DNA of 64,000 nt from CAZQYC01 sp964597495. GTDB taxonomy: Bacteria > Pseudomonadota > Gammaproteobacteria > Steroidobacterales > Steroidobacteraceae. A program made the translations under genes and the position numbers. The stretch lies in NCBI GenBank assembly GCA_964597495.1, contig CAZQYC010000004.1, positions 28,304-92,303 of the forward strand. The letters run 5' to 3'. This document shows, in pieces, positions 26,882-36,621 of this stretch (its first letter is position 1; each line of letters opens with the position of its first letter). The notes beneath the pieces were generated by a model. The model saw nothing but the letters and a program-made list of their open reading frames with translations. It was not told where the DNA came from and ran no database searches.

Positions 26882-29800
26882 TTGTTAACGATCGTCATTG
26901 CCTGCGTCGCGGCCTCCGCCATTGTCGGCGGCCTCATCTGGATGTTCGCCACCCAAAAGATCGACGCGATTCATCGCGAGGCCGAGCTACGGCTTCAGGT
27001 CATCGAACGATCTTTGACCACTGCCGGCCTCGGCACCTTCGTCACCGACTTGCGTCAACGTGTCGTGATAAGCACGGCGGCCGCCTCACAGCTTTTGGGA
27101 TTGCCGCCTACGCCGCGGCGGCTCACGTTCCAAGAGTGGCTCGACACGCTGTTCCCGGACGATCGCAAGCCCGCGCTTAAGATGGCCACGGAAGGCATCA
27201 CGCGCGGCCAGCCTTATGCGCAAGATTACCGCATTCAATTAGCGGACGGAAAAGTGCGGTGGCTGCGTGCGCACGCTTTGCCGCTTAGATCGGACGACGG
27301 TACGATCGAGCGCGTCGAAGGCGCTTTGCTCGACATCACCACGTTGAAGGAAATGGAGATCGAATTGCGCAGGCGCGAGGAACGTCTGCGGACCGCCGCG
27401 GTTGCCGCTCAATTCAACACGTGGGAAATCAGTCTCGACGAGAATACGGTGACCGTGGACCGGCCAACCACGCGAACCAAAGATGCCGAGGGTAAATGGG
27501 TTTACGCGAACGAAACCTACACGCAAACGTTCGACGAAGCCGTCAAAAGCCATCATCCCGAGGACGTTCCCGTCGTTCTCAAAATGATCGAGCGCATCCG
27601 CACCGAAGAGGTTCCCTACGAAACCGAAATCCGGAGCATGGACCCAAAGACCGGGGAATACCGCTGGCACCTCTCGCGCGGCAAGGCTTTGCGCGATGCG
27701 AACGGCCGCAAGTACGGAGTGTTGGGCATCGTCCAAGACATTCACGACCGCAAGCTGGCGGAACTGTATCTACAAGCCACCGAAGCCCGCCTCGATCGAA
27801 CGATGCGCGGCGCCGACGACGGCTTTTGGGAACTCGACGCAAACAACGGGGAGTTCTGGGTTTCACCGCGTTTTGCAGCCATGCTCGGCCGCGAGCAATC
27901 GGAATTCATCGACAATAAAAGACTACTGTTCGAAATAACGCATCCCGACGATGCGGCTTTGGTGCGCGATTCGTTCGATCTACAGATAAGAGAGGGCAAC
28001 GATCCCGTCGATATCGAGATCCGCCAACGCACGAAATCGGGCGAGTGGCGCTGGATGCGGGTGCGCGGCGCGAGCGAACGCGATGCGCAAGGAAAGCCGT
28101 TAACCATCTCGGGATCGCAGCAAGACATCACCGAGCGCAAGCAATATCAAGAAGCGCTCCTCGAAGCGACCGAACTGGCAGCGGCCGCCAACCGGGCGAA
28201 AGGCGAGTTCCTCGCCAACATGAGTCATGAAATCCGCACGCCCATGAACGGCGTAATCGGCATGACCGAACTCTTGCTCGAGTCGCCGCTCAACGCCATG
28301 CAGCGCGACTACGCCGAAACCGTGCGCGACAGCGCCGCGGCACTGCTCACCGTCATCAACGACATTCTCGATTTCTCGAAAGTCGAGGCCGGCAAGATGG
28401 AACTCGAGTCCATCGACATGGATCTGCGCGACACCATCGAGGACGTCGCTCGCTTGCTGGCCGTGCAGGCGCATGCGAAAGGGCTCGAAGTCACTGCATC
28501 GATCGATCCCGCCTTGCCGGACATGCTTCGCGGCGATGCAGGCCGTCTCCGACAGGTTCTATTGAATCTTGGCGGGAATGCCGTGAAGTTCACGCACAAA
28601 GGCGAAATCGCCATCGAATTGAAAATCGTGGAACAGACCGAAACCGGCGTACACGTGCGCGTCGAAGTCCGCGACACGGGCGTCGGCATCGCAGCGCATC
28701 GCCAGGATGCCTTGTTCATGCCGTTCTCGCAGGTCGACGCCTCAACGACACGCCGTTTCGGCGGCACAGGCCTAGGCCTTTCCATTACCAAGCGATTGGT
28801 GTCGCTCATGGGAGGCGAAGTCGGTTTGCAGAGCGAAGAAAACGTCGGTTCCACTTTTTGGTTCACGGCCTACCTCGATCGGGCGCGTCACGAGATGACC
28901 GCACAAGTCACTCAGTCTGCAAACTTGCACGGGCAACGCGTATTAGTGGTCGACGACAACGCGACCAATCGCAAGGTGATGATGGGTCAGCTCACGCTTT
29001 GTCATACCGAACCGGTCTGTGCGAGTTCGGCCGATGAAGCCATCGCCTTGATGCGGCAAGCGGCGGCGGCCGGCAAGGCTTTCGAAGTTGCGCTGCTCGA
29101 TCACCAAATGCCGGGCTACGACGGCGCCAAGCTCGGCAAGACCATCACGAGCGATCCCACCCTCAAAGCCACACGCCTCATCTTGCTGACCTCGTCGGGT
29201 CAGCGCGGCGACGGACATCTCTTTGCCGAATTGGGTTTCGCCGGCTACTTGCTGAAACCGGTTGCGCAACGCGATCTCACCGATTGCTTGGCGACGGTAC
29301 TGGCCTCGCGCGCCGAAACCTGGCACCTCCGCTCACAACCGATCGTCACTCGACATGCGCTCAGGTCCCATCGAGTGCGCAATCGCCACCGACTCTTGCT
29401 GGCGGAAGACAACGTCGTCAACCAAAAGGTAGCCTGCCGGACCTTGGAAAAACTCGGGTACCGAGTGGACGTAGCGCCTGACGGAAAAGCGGCCGTGAAG
29501 GCCTGGGAAACCGGCCGGTACGATTTGATTCTCATGGACTGCCAGATGCCGGTGCTCGATGGTTACGAAGCAACGCGCGAAATACGCTCGCTCGAACTCA
29601 CGAGTAAACGCACGCCGATCGTGGCGCTCACCGCCCATGCCATGAAGGGCGCCGACATTCAATGCGCGGCGGCAGGCATGGACGACTATCTGACCAAACC
29701 GATCAATCGCGAGAAGCTACAATCTTGCTTGGACCGATGGCTAGGTACGAATTCGAATCCCGAGGCGATGAACGGCGAATTGACAACGACGAACGTCGTC

Positions 29801-30136
29801 GACACTCCGGTCGATTGGCAAGCTCTGCTTGACGCCACCGACCAGGACAATGACTTGGCGCGCGAATTGGCGACGCTGTTTATCGACAGCGGCTTGAACA
29901 GCCTAAAGGACATTGTCGCGGCGTTGGAAGAAGGCGACTACGATCGCATCGGTTCGGCGGCGCATTCCTTGAAGGGCGCCAGCGCCAACTTGCACGCAGT
30001 CGCTTCGAATATCGCCGCAGAACGGTTGGAACGCGCAGTCAAGCTCGACGATGCGACCACCATTCAAGAATGTGCGGAAGATCTGCAACGCGAACTGGAC
30101 CGCGCAATCGAATTTTTAAGAACGAAAATAGCCTAG
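26882..30136 (+). CDS. Hybrid sensor histidine kinase with three PAS, two receivers and Hpt
   Basis: A 1084-residue membrane-tethered phosphorelay protein. One N-terminal helix (residues 2-22) is followed by three PAS domains (about 40-160, 165-290, 300-425), HisKA with His449 (NMSHEIRTPMNGVIG), HATPase (LRQVLLNLGGNAVKFT, GGTGLGLSITKRLV), receiver 1 with Asp740, receiver 2 with Asp886 (LILMDCQMPVLDG), and a terminal Hpt with His1028 (AAHSLKGASANLHA). This is the BarA/ArcB-like layout with an extra receiver. The start is a TTG at 26882 behind GGAGAG, itself preceded by the hairpin array, so translation is probably restrained. No cognate regulator is adjacent. Confidence 0.93.
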   Translation: MLTIVIACVAASAIVGGLIWMFATQKIDAIHREAELRLQVIERSLTTAGLGTFVTDLRQRVVISTAAASQLLGLPPTPRRLTFQEWLDTLFPDDRKPALKMATEGITRGQPYAQDYRIQLADGKVRWLRAHALPLRSDDGTIERVEGALLDITTLKEMEIELRRREERLRTAAVAAQFNTWEISLDENTVTVDRPTTRTKDAEGKWVYANETYTQTFDEAVKSHHPEDVPVVLKMIERIRTEEVPYETEIRSMDPKTGEYRWHLSRGKALRDANGRKYGVLGIVQDIHDRKLAELYLQATEARLDRTMRGADDGFWELDANNGEFWVSPRFAAMLGREQSEFIDNKRLLFEITHPDDAALVRDSFDLQIREGNDPVDIEIRQRTKSGEWRWMRVRGASERDAQGKPLTISGSQQDITERKQYQEALLEATELAAAANRAKGEFLANMSHEIRTPMNGVIGMTELLLESPLNAMQRDYAETVRDSAAALLTVINDILDFSKVEAGKMELESIDMDLRDTIEDVARLLAVQAHAKGLEVTASIDPALPDMLRGDAGRLRQVLLNLGGNAVKFTHKGEIAIELKIVEQTETGVHVRVEVRDTGVGIAAHRQDALFMPFSQVDASTTRRFGGTGLGLSITKRLVSLMGGEVGLQSEENVGSTFWFTAYLDRARHEMTAQVTQSANLHGQRVLVVDDNATNRKVMMGQLTLCHTEPVCASSADEAIALMRQAAAAGKAFEVALLDHQMPGYDGAKLGKTITSDPTLKATRLILLTSSGQRGDGHLFAELGFAGYLLKPVAQRDLTDCLATVLASRAETWHLRSQPIVTRHALRSHRVRNRHRLLLAEDNVVNQKVACRTLEKLGYRVDVAPDGKAAVKAWETGRYDLILMDCQMPVLDGYEATREIRSLELTSKRTPIVALTAHAMKGADIQCAAAGMDDYLTKPINREKLQSCLDRWLGTNSNPEAMNGELTTTNVVDTPVDWQALLDATDQDNDLARELATLFIDSGLNSLKDIVAALEEGDYDRIGSAAHSLKGASANLHAVASNIAAERLERAVKLDDATTIQECAEDLQRELDRAIEFLRTKIA

Positions 30137-30260
30137 CGCCGACGATAGCCGGCCTTCCGGCGGTCACCTCCATCGCTACAGGCGGAGCAAGCCTCGGTCT
30201 ACTGGTCGCGGGTCCCGTCGCTGCCGCGCTCATGGGTGTTCGTAGCCGCAGCACCACGCC

Positions 30261-32255
30261 CTAGAACTGATACTTGAGACCTAAGCGAACGGTGCGGGGC
30301 TCCTCAGCGCGGCTCAATCGGCCTTCGACCGGTGTCATGTCGAATCCCTGCACGAAACTTTCATACCAATAAACAATGTCCTTCGCGTCGTCGTCGAGCA
30401 CATTCAAGACCTCGCCATAGGCAGTCCATCGGCCTGGCTTCCAGGCAGCACGGAAGCTAACGTGAATCTCAGGCGTGGCGCGCTCGCTGTCGTCTTCAAG
30501 CAGCGGATAGGCGCCGAGGTACCGCACGCGCGCGCTCAAGTCCCACTTTGCACGGGTGGCGGCAATACCGATTTCGCCGACATTTTCGACGGCACCGGGA
30601 ATGAATTGACCGTCGTCATAACGACCACGGCTGCCGGTCCATACCGCATCCACGGCAATCCAGTCGATCGGGCGCCAGAAGCCGGTCACTTCATAGCCGC
30701 GACGCTTCGTCGCCGCGCCGGGTTCGACGGAGTTTGCGTCGCCGACGAATTTAAGTTCGCTGTCGAGGTTCAACCACCAATAAGTAGCCGTCATCTTAAT
30801 GCCGTTCACTTCGAAGCGGATGCCGCCTTCATATCCCGTGCTCGGACTTAAACCGGCCACGGCAGTCACCGGATTGATTACGCCGCGCGCATCGTTCGAA
30901 TGAAACCCGCGCCCCCAATTCGCATAGAGCTCCACCTCGTCGTCGATCGCGTAGGCGCTGCCGACTTTCGGCGAAGTTTCGCTGTCGCTGTGATTGCCGC
31001 TGTACACGTCCGGCAGCACTTCACGGGCGCGCGCATCGAATTTGAAGAAGTCGGCGCGCAGTCCGCCGGTGATGCGCCACTTCTCCATGAGATTCCAACT
31101 GCCCTCCGAATAGAAGGAGATCGAACTTTCCTTCACGGCATGACGCGAGATCCATTCGACGAATTCTCCTCGATCGGTGCTCTGCAGGCCGACATCTCCG
31201 ATATCGTCGTAACGGAATTCCGTGCCGGTGGTCATACTCCAGCGCTTCACCGCTTCCCACTTGTGCTCATATCGGCCGCCCACAATCCAACGACGATCGA
31301 CCTGCTTGATCTGCGCGTCGTAGGTCGAGTTCGAAAGCATGTGCCAGTCGTAGTACTGGCCGTAAAGCGTCGCCCGCCAATCGTTCCCCAGCAACCTTGC
31401 GGTGGCGATCCAGCGAAGCGTTTCGCCCTCGGCGGTGGGGTCGAGCGCACAGAACACATCTGCGCAAACGTCGCTGCCGATGACGCGCTCCGGAATCTGC
31501 TCCGTCGGCTGCCACGTTGCGTGATAGCCAGAAATCGACGCCTGCAAAGTGGCGTTGCCGAGCGGCTGACTGTATTTCAACCATCCCGATTGATGCTGCA
31601 AATCCTCCGGTAATTCCCATGGTCCATCGTAGTGCTGATACTGCGCTACATAGGTCAGCGTTCCTGTGCCGACGCCGGCGGTGCCGCCGCCGGCAAATCG
31701 CTGCCAACCGTATTGACCGCCCTCAGCAGCAACAAAGGATCGTTCGTAACGATCGATCGTATTCATGAAGGCAGCGCCTGCCGGTGAAAAATCGCCGGTG
31801 TCAGCGCGATAGGTTCCCTTTCGGTAGTCGATGCGCTCCACCGTTTCCGAGATCAATCCGTTCATGTCCAAGTACCCCTGCCCGTGGCCGTGGGTGCGCA
31901 TGTTCATCGGGACGTCGTCGATATAGGTGGTGAAGTCCGTGCCGTGATCAAGATTGAAGCCACGCAAGAAATATTGATTCGCTTTACCGCTGCCGGAGTG
32001 TTGTGCTGCGATGAGCCCAGGCACCGCTTCCAATAACTCAGCGACCTTGAGCATCGGACGCACCAGGAGATCGTCGCCGCCTACCGATCCTTCGCTGGCC
32101 GTCGAAGCCCTGCCGATTAATGCTTCGCCACGGCCGAAGACCACGATTTCCTGGAGCTGAGTCGTTTTTCCAACTTCCGGCGCATCCGACAATTCCGCGC
32201 CATGAACGGTCGACAGCATTAAGCCGACGACGCAGAGCGCCATGGATTTTTTCAT
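30261..32255 (-). CDS. TonB-dependent outer-membrane receptor
   Basis: A 664-residue receptor: signal peptide (MKKSMALCVVGLMLSTVHG), TonB-box-like segment LQEIVVFGRG, plug domain (ELLEAVPGLIAAQHSGSGKANQYFLRGFN), and a 22-strand-type barrel ending VRLGLKYQF with the expected terminal Phe. I start at the ATG at 32255 because GGGGGAG precedes it; the frame extends 15 codons upstream through a tandem duplication. It imports an unknown ligand, energised by TonB/ExbBD. It converges on the hybrid kinase gene with 124 bases between. Confidence 0.94.
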   Translation of the reverse strand: MKKSMALCVVGLMLSTVHGAELSDAPEVGKTTQLQEIVVFGRGEALIGRASTASEGSVGGDDLLVRPMLKVAELLEAVPGLIAAQHSGSGKANQYFLRGFNLDHGTDFTTYIDDVPMNMRTHGHGQGYLDMNGLISETVERIDYRKGTYRADTGDFSPAGAAFMNTIDRYERSFVAAEGGQYGWQRFAGGGTAGVGTGTLTYVAQYQHYDGPWELPEDLQHQSGWLKYSQPLGNATLQASISGYHATWQPTEQIPERVIGSDVCADVFCALDPTAEGETLRWIATARLLGNDWRATLYGQYYDWHMLSNSTYDAQIKQVDRRWIVGGRYEHKWEAVKRWSMTTGTEFRYDDIGDVGLQSTDRGEFVEWISRHAVKESSISFYSEGSWNLMEKWRITGGLRADFFKFDARAREVLPDVYSGNHSDSETSPKVGSAYAIDDEVELYANWGRGFHSNDARGVINPVTAVAGLSPSTGYEGGIRFEVNGIKMTATYWWLNLDSELKFVGDANSVEPGAATKRRGYEVTGFWRPIDWIAVDAVWTGSRGRYDDGQFIPGAVENVGEIGIAATRAKWDLSARVRYLGAYPLLEDDSERATPEIHVSFRAAWKPGRWTAYGEVLNVLDDDAKDIVYWYESFVQGFDMTPVEGRLSRAEEPRTVRLGLKYQF

Positions 32256-32268
32256 CCCGACTCCCCCT

Positions 32269-32294
32269 GACTCGATATTTTGACTCGATATTTT
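32269..32294. repeat. 13-bp tandem duplication before the TonB-dependent receptor gene
   Basis: GACTCGATATTTT occurs twice in direct succession (32269-32281 and 32282-32294), ending about 14 bases upstream of the receptor start codon and next to its ribosome-binding site. Such a slip-prone unit in the leader could vary in copy number. Confidence 0.85.
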
Positions 32295-32406
32295 CGACAT
32301 TGTTGTTCGACGTTATCGGCGCTCAATCATAAGCCTTCGGCCGGATTGTCTTGTTAATTTCAGTCAACCGGGCCCGTTTATCGACGCTTGCGGTACTCTT
32401 CGTCCC

Positions 32407-32736
32407 ATGAATTTGCGCGATGAAGTGGAGCTCTTACTTCCCGGCTGGGAGAGCTGGTATCCAAGCGTGTTCGACGCCGCGGTCGACCTAGGTTTGCTAC
32501 GCGCGCGCGTTTGTTCGCCTGGTTCGCTCATGCTTTCGGAGCGTCACGCAAGTATCTACAACGAAGCGGTGCAAGCGTTTCGTGAACAATGGAGCGTGGT
32601 GGAACCGGAAGCGAAAGAGCACGAGACGGCGAACGTTAACCACGACGGGCAAAGACCGCTCCACGATTCTGATTCCAAAGCCGACTCGTCTCGCGTTTCG
32701 TATCGTGCGTCTCGATTCCGGCCCCACAGAAGATGA
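32407..32736 (+). CDS. Small protein of unknown function, overlapping the sirtuin gene
   Basis: A 109-residue frame beginning MNLRDEVELLLPGWESWYPSVFDAA and ending in a polar, Arg-rich tail. I recognise no domain; the first 70 residues look globular and acidic, the tail disordered. Its TGA overlaps the ATG of the sirtuin gene (ATGA at 32733-32736), the classic arrangement for translational coupling, which is the best evidence that it is real. The upstream ribosome site is weak. Confidence 0.5.
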   Translation: MNLRDEVELLLPGWESWYPSVFDAAVDLGLLRARVCSPGSLMLSERHASIYNEAVQAFREQWSVVEPEAKEHETANVNHDGQRPLHDSDSKADSSRVSYRASRFRPHRR

Positions 32737-33473
32737 ATCAAATCGAATCGCTACGCACACTCCTGGCCAACAGCCAGCGCGCCGTTGTCTTCACCGGCGC
32801 CGGCATCAGCACGGAATCGGGGATTCCCGATTTCCGCAGTCCCGGCGGCGTATGGTCGAAGATGCAGCCGATTTATTTTCAAGACTTCATAGCGTCGGAG
32901 GAAACGCGCAAGGAAGCCTGGCGTCGCCGCTTCGCCAATACCGACGGTTGGAATGACGCCAAACCGAATCGCGGACATTTCGCGGTGGCGAACCTTGTCG
33001 ACGGCAACAAGGTTGCCAGCGTGATTACGCAAAACGTGGACAATCTGCATCAATTGTCCGGCGTGCCTGAAAGCAAGGTCATCGAGCTTCACGGCAACGC
33101 AACGTATGCGAAATGCTTGCAGTGCCAGATCCGTATCGAACTCGATATCATCCAACGGGAATTTCGCTCCACGGGAACCGTGGAGCCATGTCCCTGCGGC
33201 GGCATCATCAAATCGGCGACGATCTCGTTCGGACAAGCTATGCCCGAGGAACCGATGCGCCGCGCCGCCATCGAGACGGAGCGCTGCGATTTATTCATTG
33301 TGCTCGGCTCGTCGCTCGTCGTGTTTCCCGCGGCGGACTTTCCCGCCCGGGCCAAGCGCAGCGGCGCGCGGCTCGTTATCGTGAACCGCGACCCCACCGA
33401 CCTCGATGAACTCGCGGACCTGGTCATTCACGAAGGCATCGGCGATACGTTGTCGGCGGTCCTTTCTCTGTGA
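32733..33473 (+). CDS. cobB: NAD-dependent protein deacylase, Sir2 family
   Basis: A 246-residue sirtuin that removes acyl groups from protein lysines with NAD consumption. Motifs: FTGAGISTESGIPDFRSPGG (NAD binding), ITQNVDNLHQLSG, catalytic His120 (ELHGN), and LGSSLVVFPAADFP. The zinc cysteines are Cys128 and Cys131 (CLQC) and Cys153 and Cys155 (CPCGG); the second pair is closer than the usual CxxC, a variant known in one bacterial subgroup. It is coupled to the small unknown gene before it, and to none after. Confidence 0.93.
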   Translation: MNQIESLRTLLANSQRAVVFTGAGISTESGIPDFRSPGGVWSKMQPIYFQDFIASEETRKEAWRRRFANTDGWNDAKPNRGHFAVANLVDGNKVASVITQNVDNLHQLSGVPESKVIELHGNATYAKCLQCQIRIELDIIQREFRSTGTVEPCPCGGIIKSATISFGQAMPEEPMRRAAIETERCDLFIVLGSSLVVFPAADFPARAKRSGARLVIVNRDPTDLDELADLVIHEGIGDTLSAVLSL

Positions 33474-33626
33474 CCGGATACCGATACCCCGCATCGGAAC
33501 AAGAGACGTATGAGCGAACGATTGAAACATGGAAATGTCTTAAGGCTCGCCGTCGGATGGAATAAACTACTCCGCTCGACGATCTTACGCTCTCACCCTT
33601 TCCGTTCCGACAGCAGGAGTCATCGC

Positions 33627-34964
33627 ATGAAGCGTCGCCTTGTGGTCTTAGTCGCCTCGTTTGCCGCGACTATCGTATCGGCCGCACCCGCCAAACCAAC
33701 GACGGGCCAGGTCGAATTCAAGGAGCACACGCTCAAGAACGGTTTGCGCGTGCAGCTGTCGGAGGATCACACCGCGCCGGTCGTGGCCGTGCATGTTACG
33801 TACGACGTCGGTTCGCGCAACGAGCGCCCCGGCCGCACGGGATTCGCACATCTCTTCGAGCACATGATGTTCAAAGGCTCCGAAAACGTCGGTAACGGCG
33901 AGCACTTCTATCAAGTGTTCACGCAGGGAGGCAGCATGAACGGCACGACGAGCTCCGACCGCACCGTGTATTTTGAAACCATGCCGGCGCATCAACTGGA
34001 ACTCGCCTTGTTTTTAGAAGCGGACCGCATGCGCTCGCTGGCGATCACGCAAGCCAATCTCGACAATCAACGCAATGCGGTTCAGGAAGAGCGCCGTCAA
34101 AGAATGGACAATCAGCCTTACGGTAAGGCGTTTGAACGGCACCAGGCGCTGATGTACGACAACTTCGCGTACAAGCACTCGACCATCGGTTCCATGGAGG
34201 ACTTGAACGCCGCCACGGTCGAAGACGTCGCGGAATTTTTCAAGACCTATTACGCACCGAACAATGCCGTGCTCACCGTGGTCGGCGATTTCAACTCGGC
34301 GACGGCACTGTCGCTGATCGACAAATACTTCGCAGGCATTCCGCGACAGCCGTCGCCGCCATCGGTCGACGTCGCGGAACCGGCGCAAAAAGCAGAGCGC
34401 CGCGACAGCATGGACGATCCGCTGGCGCGCTTGAGCCGCGTTTATATAGGCTACAAGGCGGCGCCGGGAAACACGCCCGATTACTTCGCGCTTGAAGTGC
34501 TGGCGACGGTCTTGCAAGACGGACAAAGCTCGCGGTTGTACAAGACGCTCGTCCGCGACAAACAACTCTCGGTAGGCGCGGGCGCGTTCGTTCTGGAGCA
34601 ACGCGGCCTGTCGCCTTTTTATGTCATTGCTACTGTCATGCCCGGCAAGAAACCGGAAGACGTCGAAGCGTCCATTTACGCCGAGATCGAACGCATCCAA
34701 AAGGAACCGATCGCCGACTGGGAGCTCACCAAGGCGCTGAATGGAGCGCGAGTAAATTACTACTCCGGGATCGGCAGCGCACAGTCACGAGCCGCCGCAC
34801 TTGGAATCAATAAAGTGTTCTACAACGATGCGAATGTGCTGAACACTTACATAAAGAGTATCCGCGCCGTCACGAAAGCCGACGTGCAGCGCGTGGCGAA
34901 TCGGTATTTGCAACCCGGCAATCGCACCGTGCTCACCGTCAACGCCACCGGCGGCCGTCAATAA
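33627..34964 (+). CDS. M16-family zinc metalloprotease, catalytic subunit
   Basis: A 445-residue periplasmic peptidase of the pitrilysin/processing-peptidase family. A signal peptide (LVVLVASFAATIVSAAPA) precedes the M16 domain with the inverted zinc motif HLFEH (in FAHLFEHMMFKG) and the downstream glutamate in NAVQEERRQ. The frame opens 39 codons earlier, but the ATG at 33627 has AGGAG upstream and begins the signal peptide. It pairs with the next gene, a relative without the zinc motif, 14 bases away. Together they should form an M16B-type heterodimer. Substrate peptides unknown. Confidence 0.94.
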   Translation: MKRRLVVLVASFAATIVSAAPAKPTTGQVEFKEHTLKNGLRVQLSEDHTAPVVAVHVTYDVGSRNERPGRTGFAHLFEHMMFKGSENVGNGEHFYQVFTQGGSMNGTTSSDRTVYFETMPAHQLELALFLEADRMRSLAITQANLDNQRNAVQEERRQRMDNQPYGKAFERHQALMYDNFAYKHSTIGSMEDLNAATVEDVAEFFKTYYAPNNAVLTVVGDFNSATALSLIDKYFAGIPRQPSPPSVDVAEPAQKAERRDSMDDPLARLSRVYIGYKAAPGNTPDYFALEVLATVLQDGQSSRLYKTLVRDKQLSVGAGAFVLEQRGLSPFYVIATVMPGKKPEDVEASIYAEIERIQKEPIADWELTKALNGARVNYYSGIGSAQSRAAALGINKVFYNDANVLNTYIKSIRAVTKADVQRVANRYLQPGNRTVLTVNATGGRQ

Positions 34965-34978
34965 GGAAGGACTTGCAC

Positions 34979-36421
34979 ATGAAAGTAGATACCCTGAAAG
35001 CCGCGCTGACGCTACTTGCCGTCGTTGCCGTTGCAGCAAACGCCCAACAACCGTCGGCCGGCAGCGGTCCGGCCGGACAGACCGTGAAAGGCGCGGAACT
35101 CAAGAACAAGGCGCCGATCAATACACAAACATTGCGCATTCAATTACCGAAGCCGGTGGAAGCGCGCCTGAGCAACGGTGTCCGAGTCGTTCTGATCGAA
35201 GATCACAAGTTGCCCACCCTAACGCTGCAACTGCTTCTTCTGGATCGCGGCGACGCGGCCGACCCGAAGGGCAGTCAAGGCCTCGCAAGCGCTACCGCTA
35301 CGCAACTACGCGAAGGCACCGCCACCAGGACCGGACCGCAACTCTCCGAACAATTGGATGCGCTCGGCGGTTCGCTCACGGGTGGCACCTCGACGCTCGA
35401 CAGCTATCTGATTCTGTCGGGATTGTCCGAGCACACCGACAAGTTGCTGTCGCTGTTCGCCGATGTGCTCTTGCATCCCACGTTCCCCGCGGACGAATTG
35501 GATCGGTACAAGACTCGCTTACTCTCGCAGCTGCAGAACCAACGCGCTCAACCGGGATTCATGGCGCGCGAACAATTCAGCAAGGCCGTGTACGGCGATC
35601 ATCCGGCCAGCATCGTTGCGCCCGCCGATGACGACGTGAAACGCCTCTCCGTCGCCGACATGAAGTCCTTTCATCAACGCTATTATCGACCGAATGCCGC
35701 GTGGCTCTTGGTTGCCGGCGACGTAACCATGAAGGATCTGCAACCCAAATTGGAACGAGCGCTCAAGGAGTGGACCGCAAATGAGGAACGGCCGGAGGCA
35801 TTGCCCACCGTGAAGGCCGTCGAAACATCGAAAGTCTTCGTGGTGGATCGTCCGGGCTCGGTGCAAACCTCATTGCTCATGGGAACACTGAGCACGAAAG
35901 GCGATGATCCGGATCGCCCCGCACTCGTCGTCATGAACCAGGTTCTAGGTGGCGGCCCGGCCTCGCGGCTGTTCATGAATCTGCGCGAGGACAAGGGTTA
36001 CACCTATGGCGCGTATAGCAACGTCTCGCTCGGGCGTTATCCGGGCACGTTCAATGCCAGTGCCGAAGTGAGAACGGAAGTCACGGCCGGCGCCATGACG
36101 GAATTCATGAACGAGTTTAAAAGGATGGCAGCAGAACCGGCGGGGTCCGTCGAACTCGCAAACGCCAAGCGCGCGATTGTCGGACGCTTCGCATTGGCGT
36201 TGGAGGATCCTCGCGCATTCCTCGGCTATGTCGTCGAACAAAAAATCTTCGGCTTCCCGGTTGATTACTGGGATCACTTTGCCGAACGCATCGACTCGAT
36301 CACCGCCGCCGACGTGCAACGCGTCGCCAAGAAATATCTCGACACCAAACGCTTCCAGTTCGTCGCCGTCGGCGATGCGGCGAAGATCAAGGACGTGATG
36401 AGGAATTATGAGAGCAACTAG
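34979..36421 (+). CDS. M16-family protein without zinc motif, partner subunit
   Basis: A 480-residue secreted M16 relative. The signal peptide ends near ANAQQ. At the position of HxxEH it has GSQGLASATATQL, so it cannot bind zinc. It does keep the R/Y region (RLFMNLREDKGYTYGAYS) that contacts the substrate in the non-catalytic half of M16B dimers. I prefer the ATG at 34979 (AAGGAAGGA upstream) to a TTG two codons earlier. Its TAG stop is the first CTAG of a heptad element. Confidence 0.93.
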   Translation: MKVDTLKAALTLLAVVAVAANAQQPSAGSGPAGQTVKGAELKNKAPINTQTLRIQLPKPVEARLSNGVRVVLIEDHKLPTLTLQLLLLDRGDAADPKGSQGLASATATQLREGTATRTGPQLSEQLDALGGSLTGGTSTLDSYLILSGLSEHTDKLLSLFADVLLHPTFPADELDRYKTRLLSQLQNQRAQPGFMAREQFSKAVYGDHPASIVAPADDDVKRLSVADMKSFHQRYYRPNAAWLLVAGDVTMKDLQPKLERALKEWTANEERPEALPTVKAVETSKVFVVDRPGSVQTSLLMGTLSTKGDDPDRPALVVMNQVLGGGPASRLFMNLREDKGYTYGAYSNVSLGRYPGTFNASAEVRTEVTAGAMTEFMNEFKRMAAEPAGSVELANAKRAIVGRFALALEDPRAFLGYVVEQKIFGFPVDYWDHFAERIDSITAADVQRVAKKYLDTKRFQFVAVGDAAKIKDVMRNYESN

Positions 36422-36548
36422 CCGCTAGCTACTAGCGGCTAGCCAGAGTCGGAACTCCCTCTCTAGCCTCCATAGAACGTGAGATAGACGCGCTAAGTAG
36501 CGTCACCGTCCTTTTCTCCTTCTTTGGCTAGTAGCTAGCTGCTCTCCT
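36418..36548. repeat. CTAG heptad inverted-arm element, copy 2
   Basis: CTAG stands at 36418, 36425, 36432 and 36439 with exact 7-bp spacing. The opposite arm has CTAG at 36528 and 36535, then CTCT at 36542 in register, a decayed unit. Between them is an unrelated spacer with a small hairpin (GACGC..GCGTC, 36487-36505). The element begins on the stop codon of the M16 partner gene. Confidence 0.83.
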
Positions 36549-36621
36549 GCAATATGTGATGTTCATATTCATTGAGCGCCTCTCCGCATGGCATGCTTCG
36601 CCCTTTTAACGAGGACCCTCC

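Noticed and set aside
30137..30260. Possible small hydrophobic gene after the hybrid kinase
   Set aside because: The hydrophobic frame begins within the kinase gene, has no ribosome site of its own and matches nothing I know.
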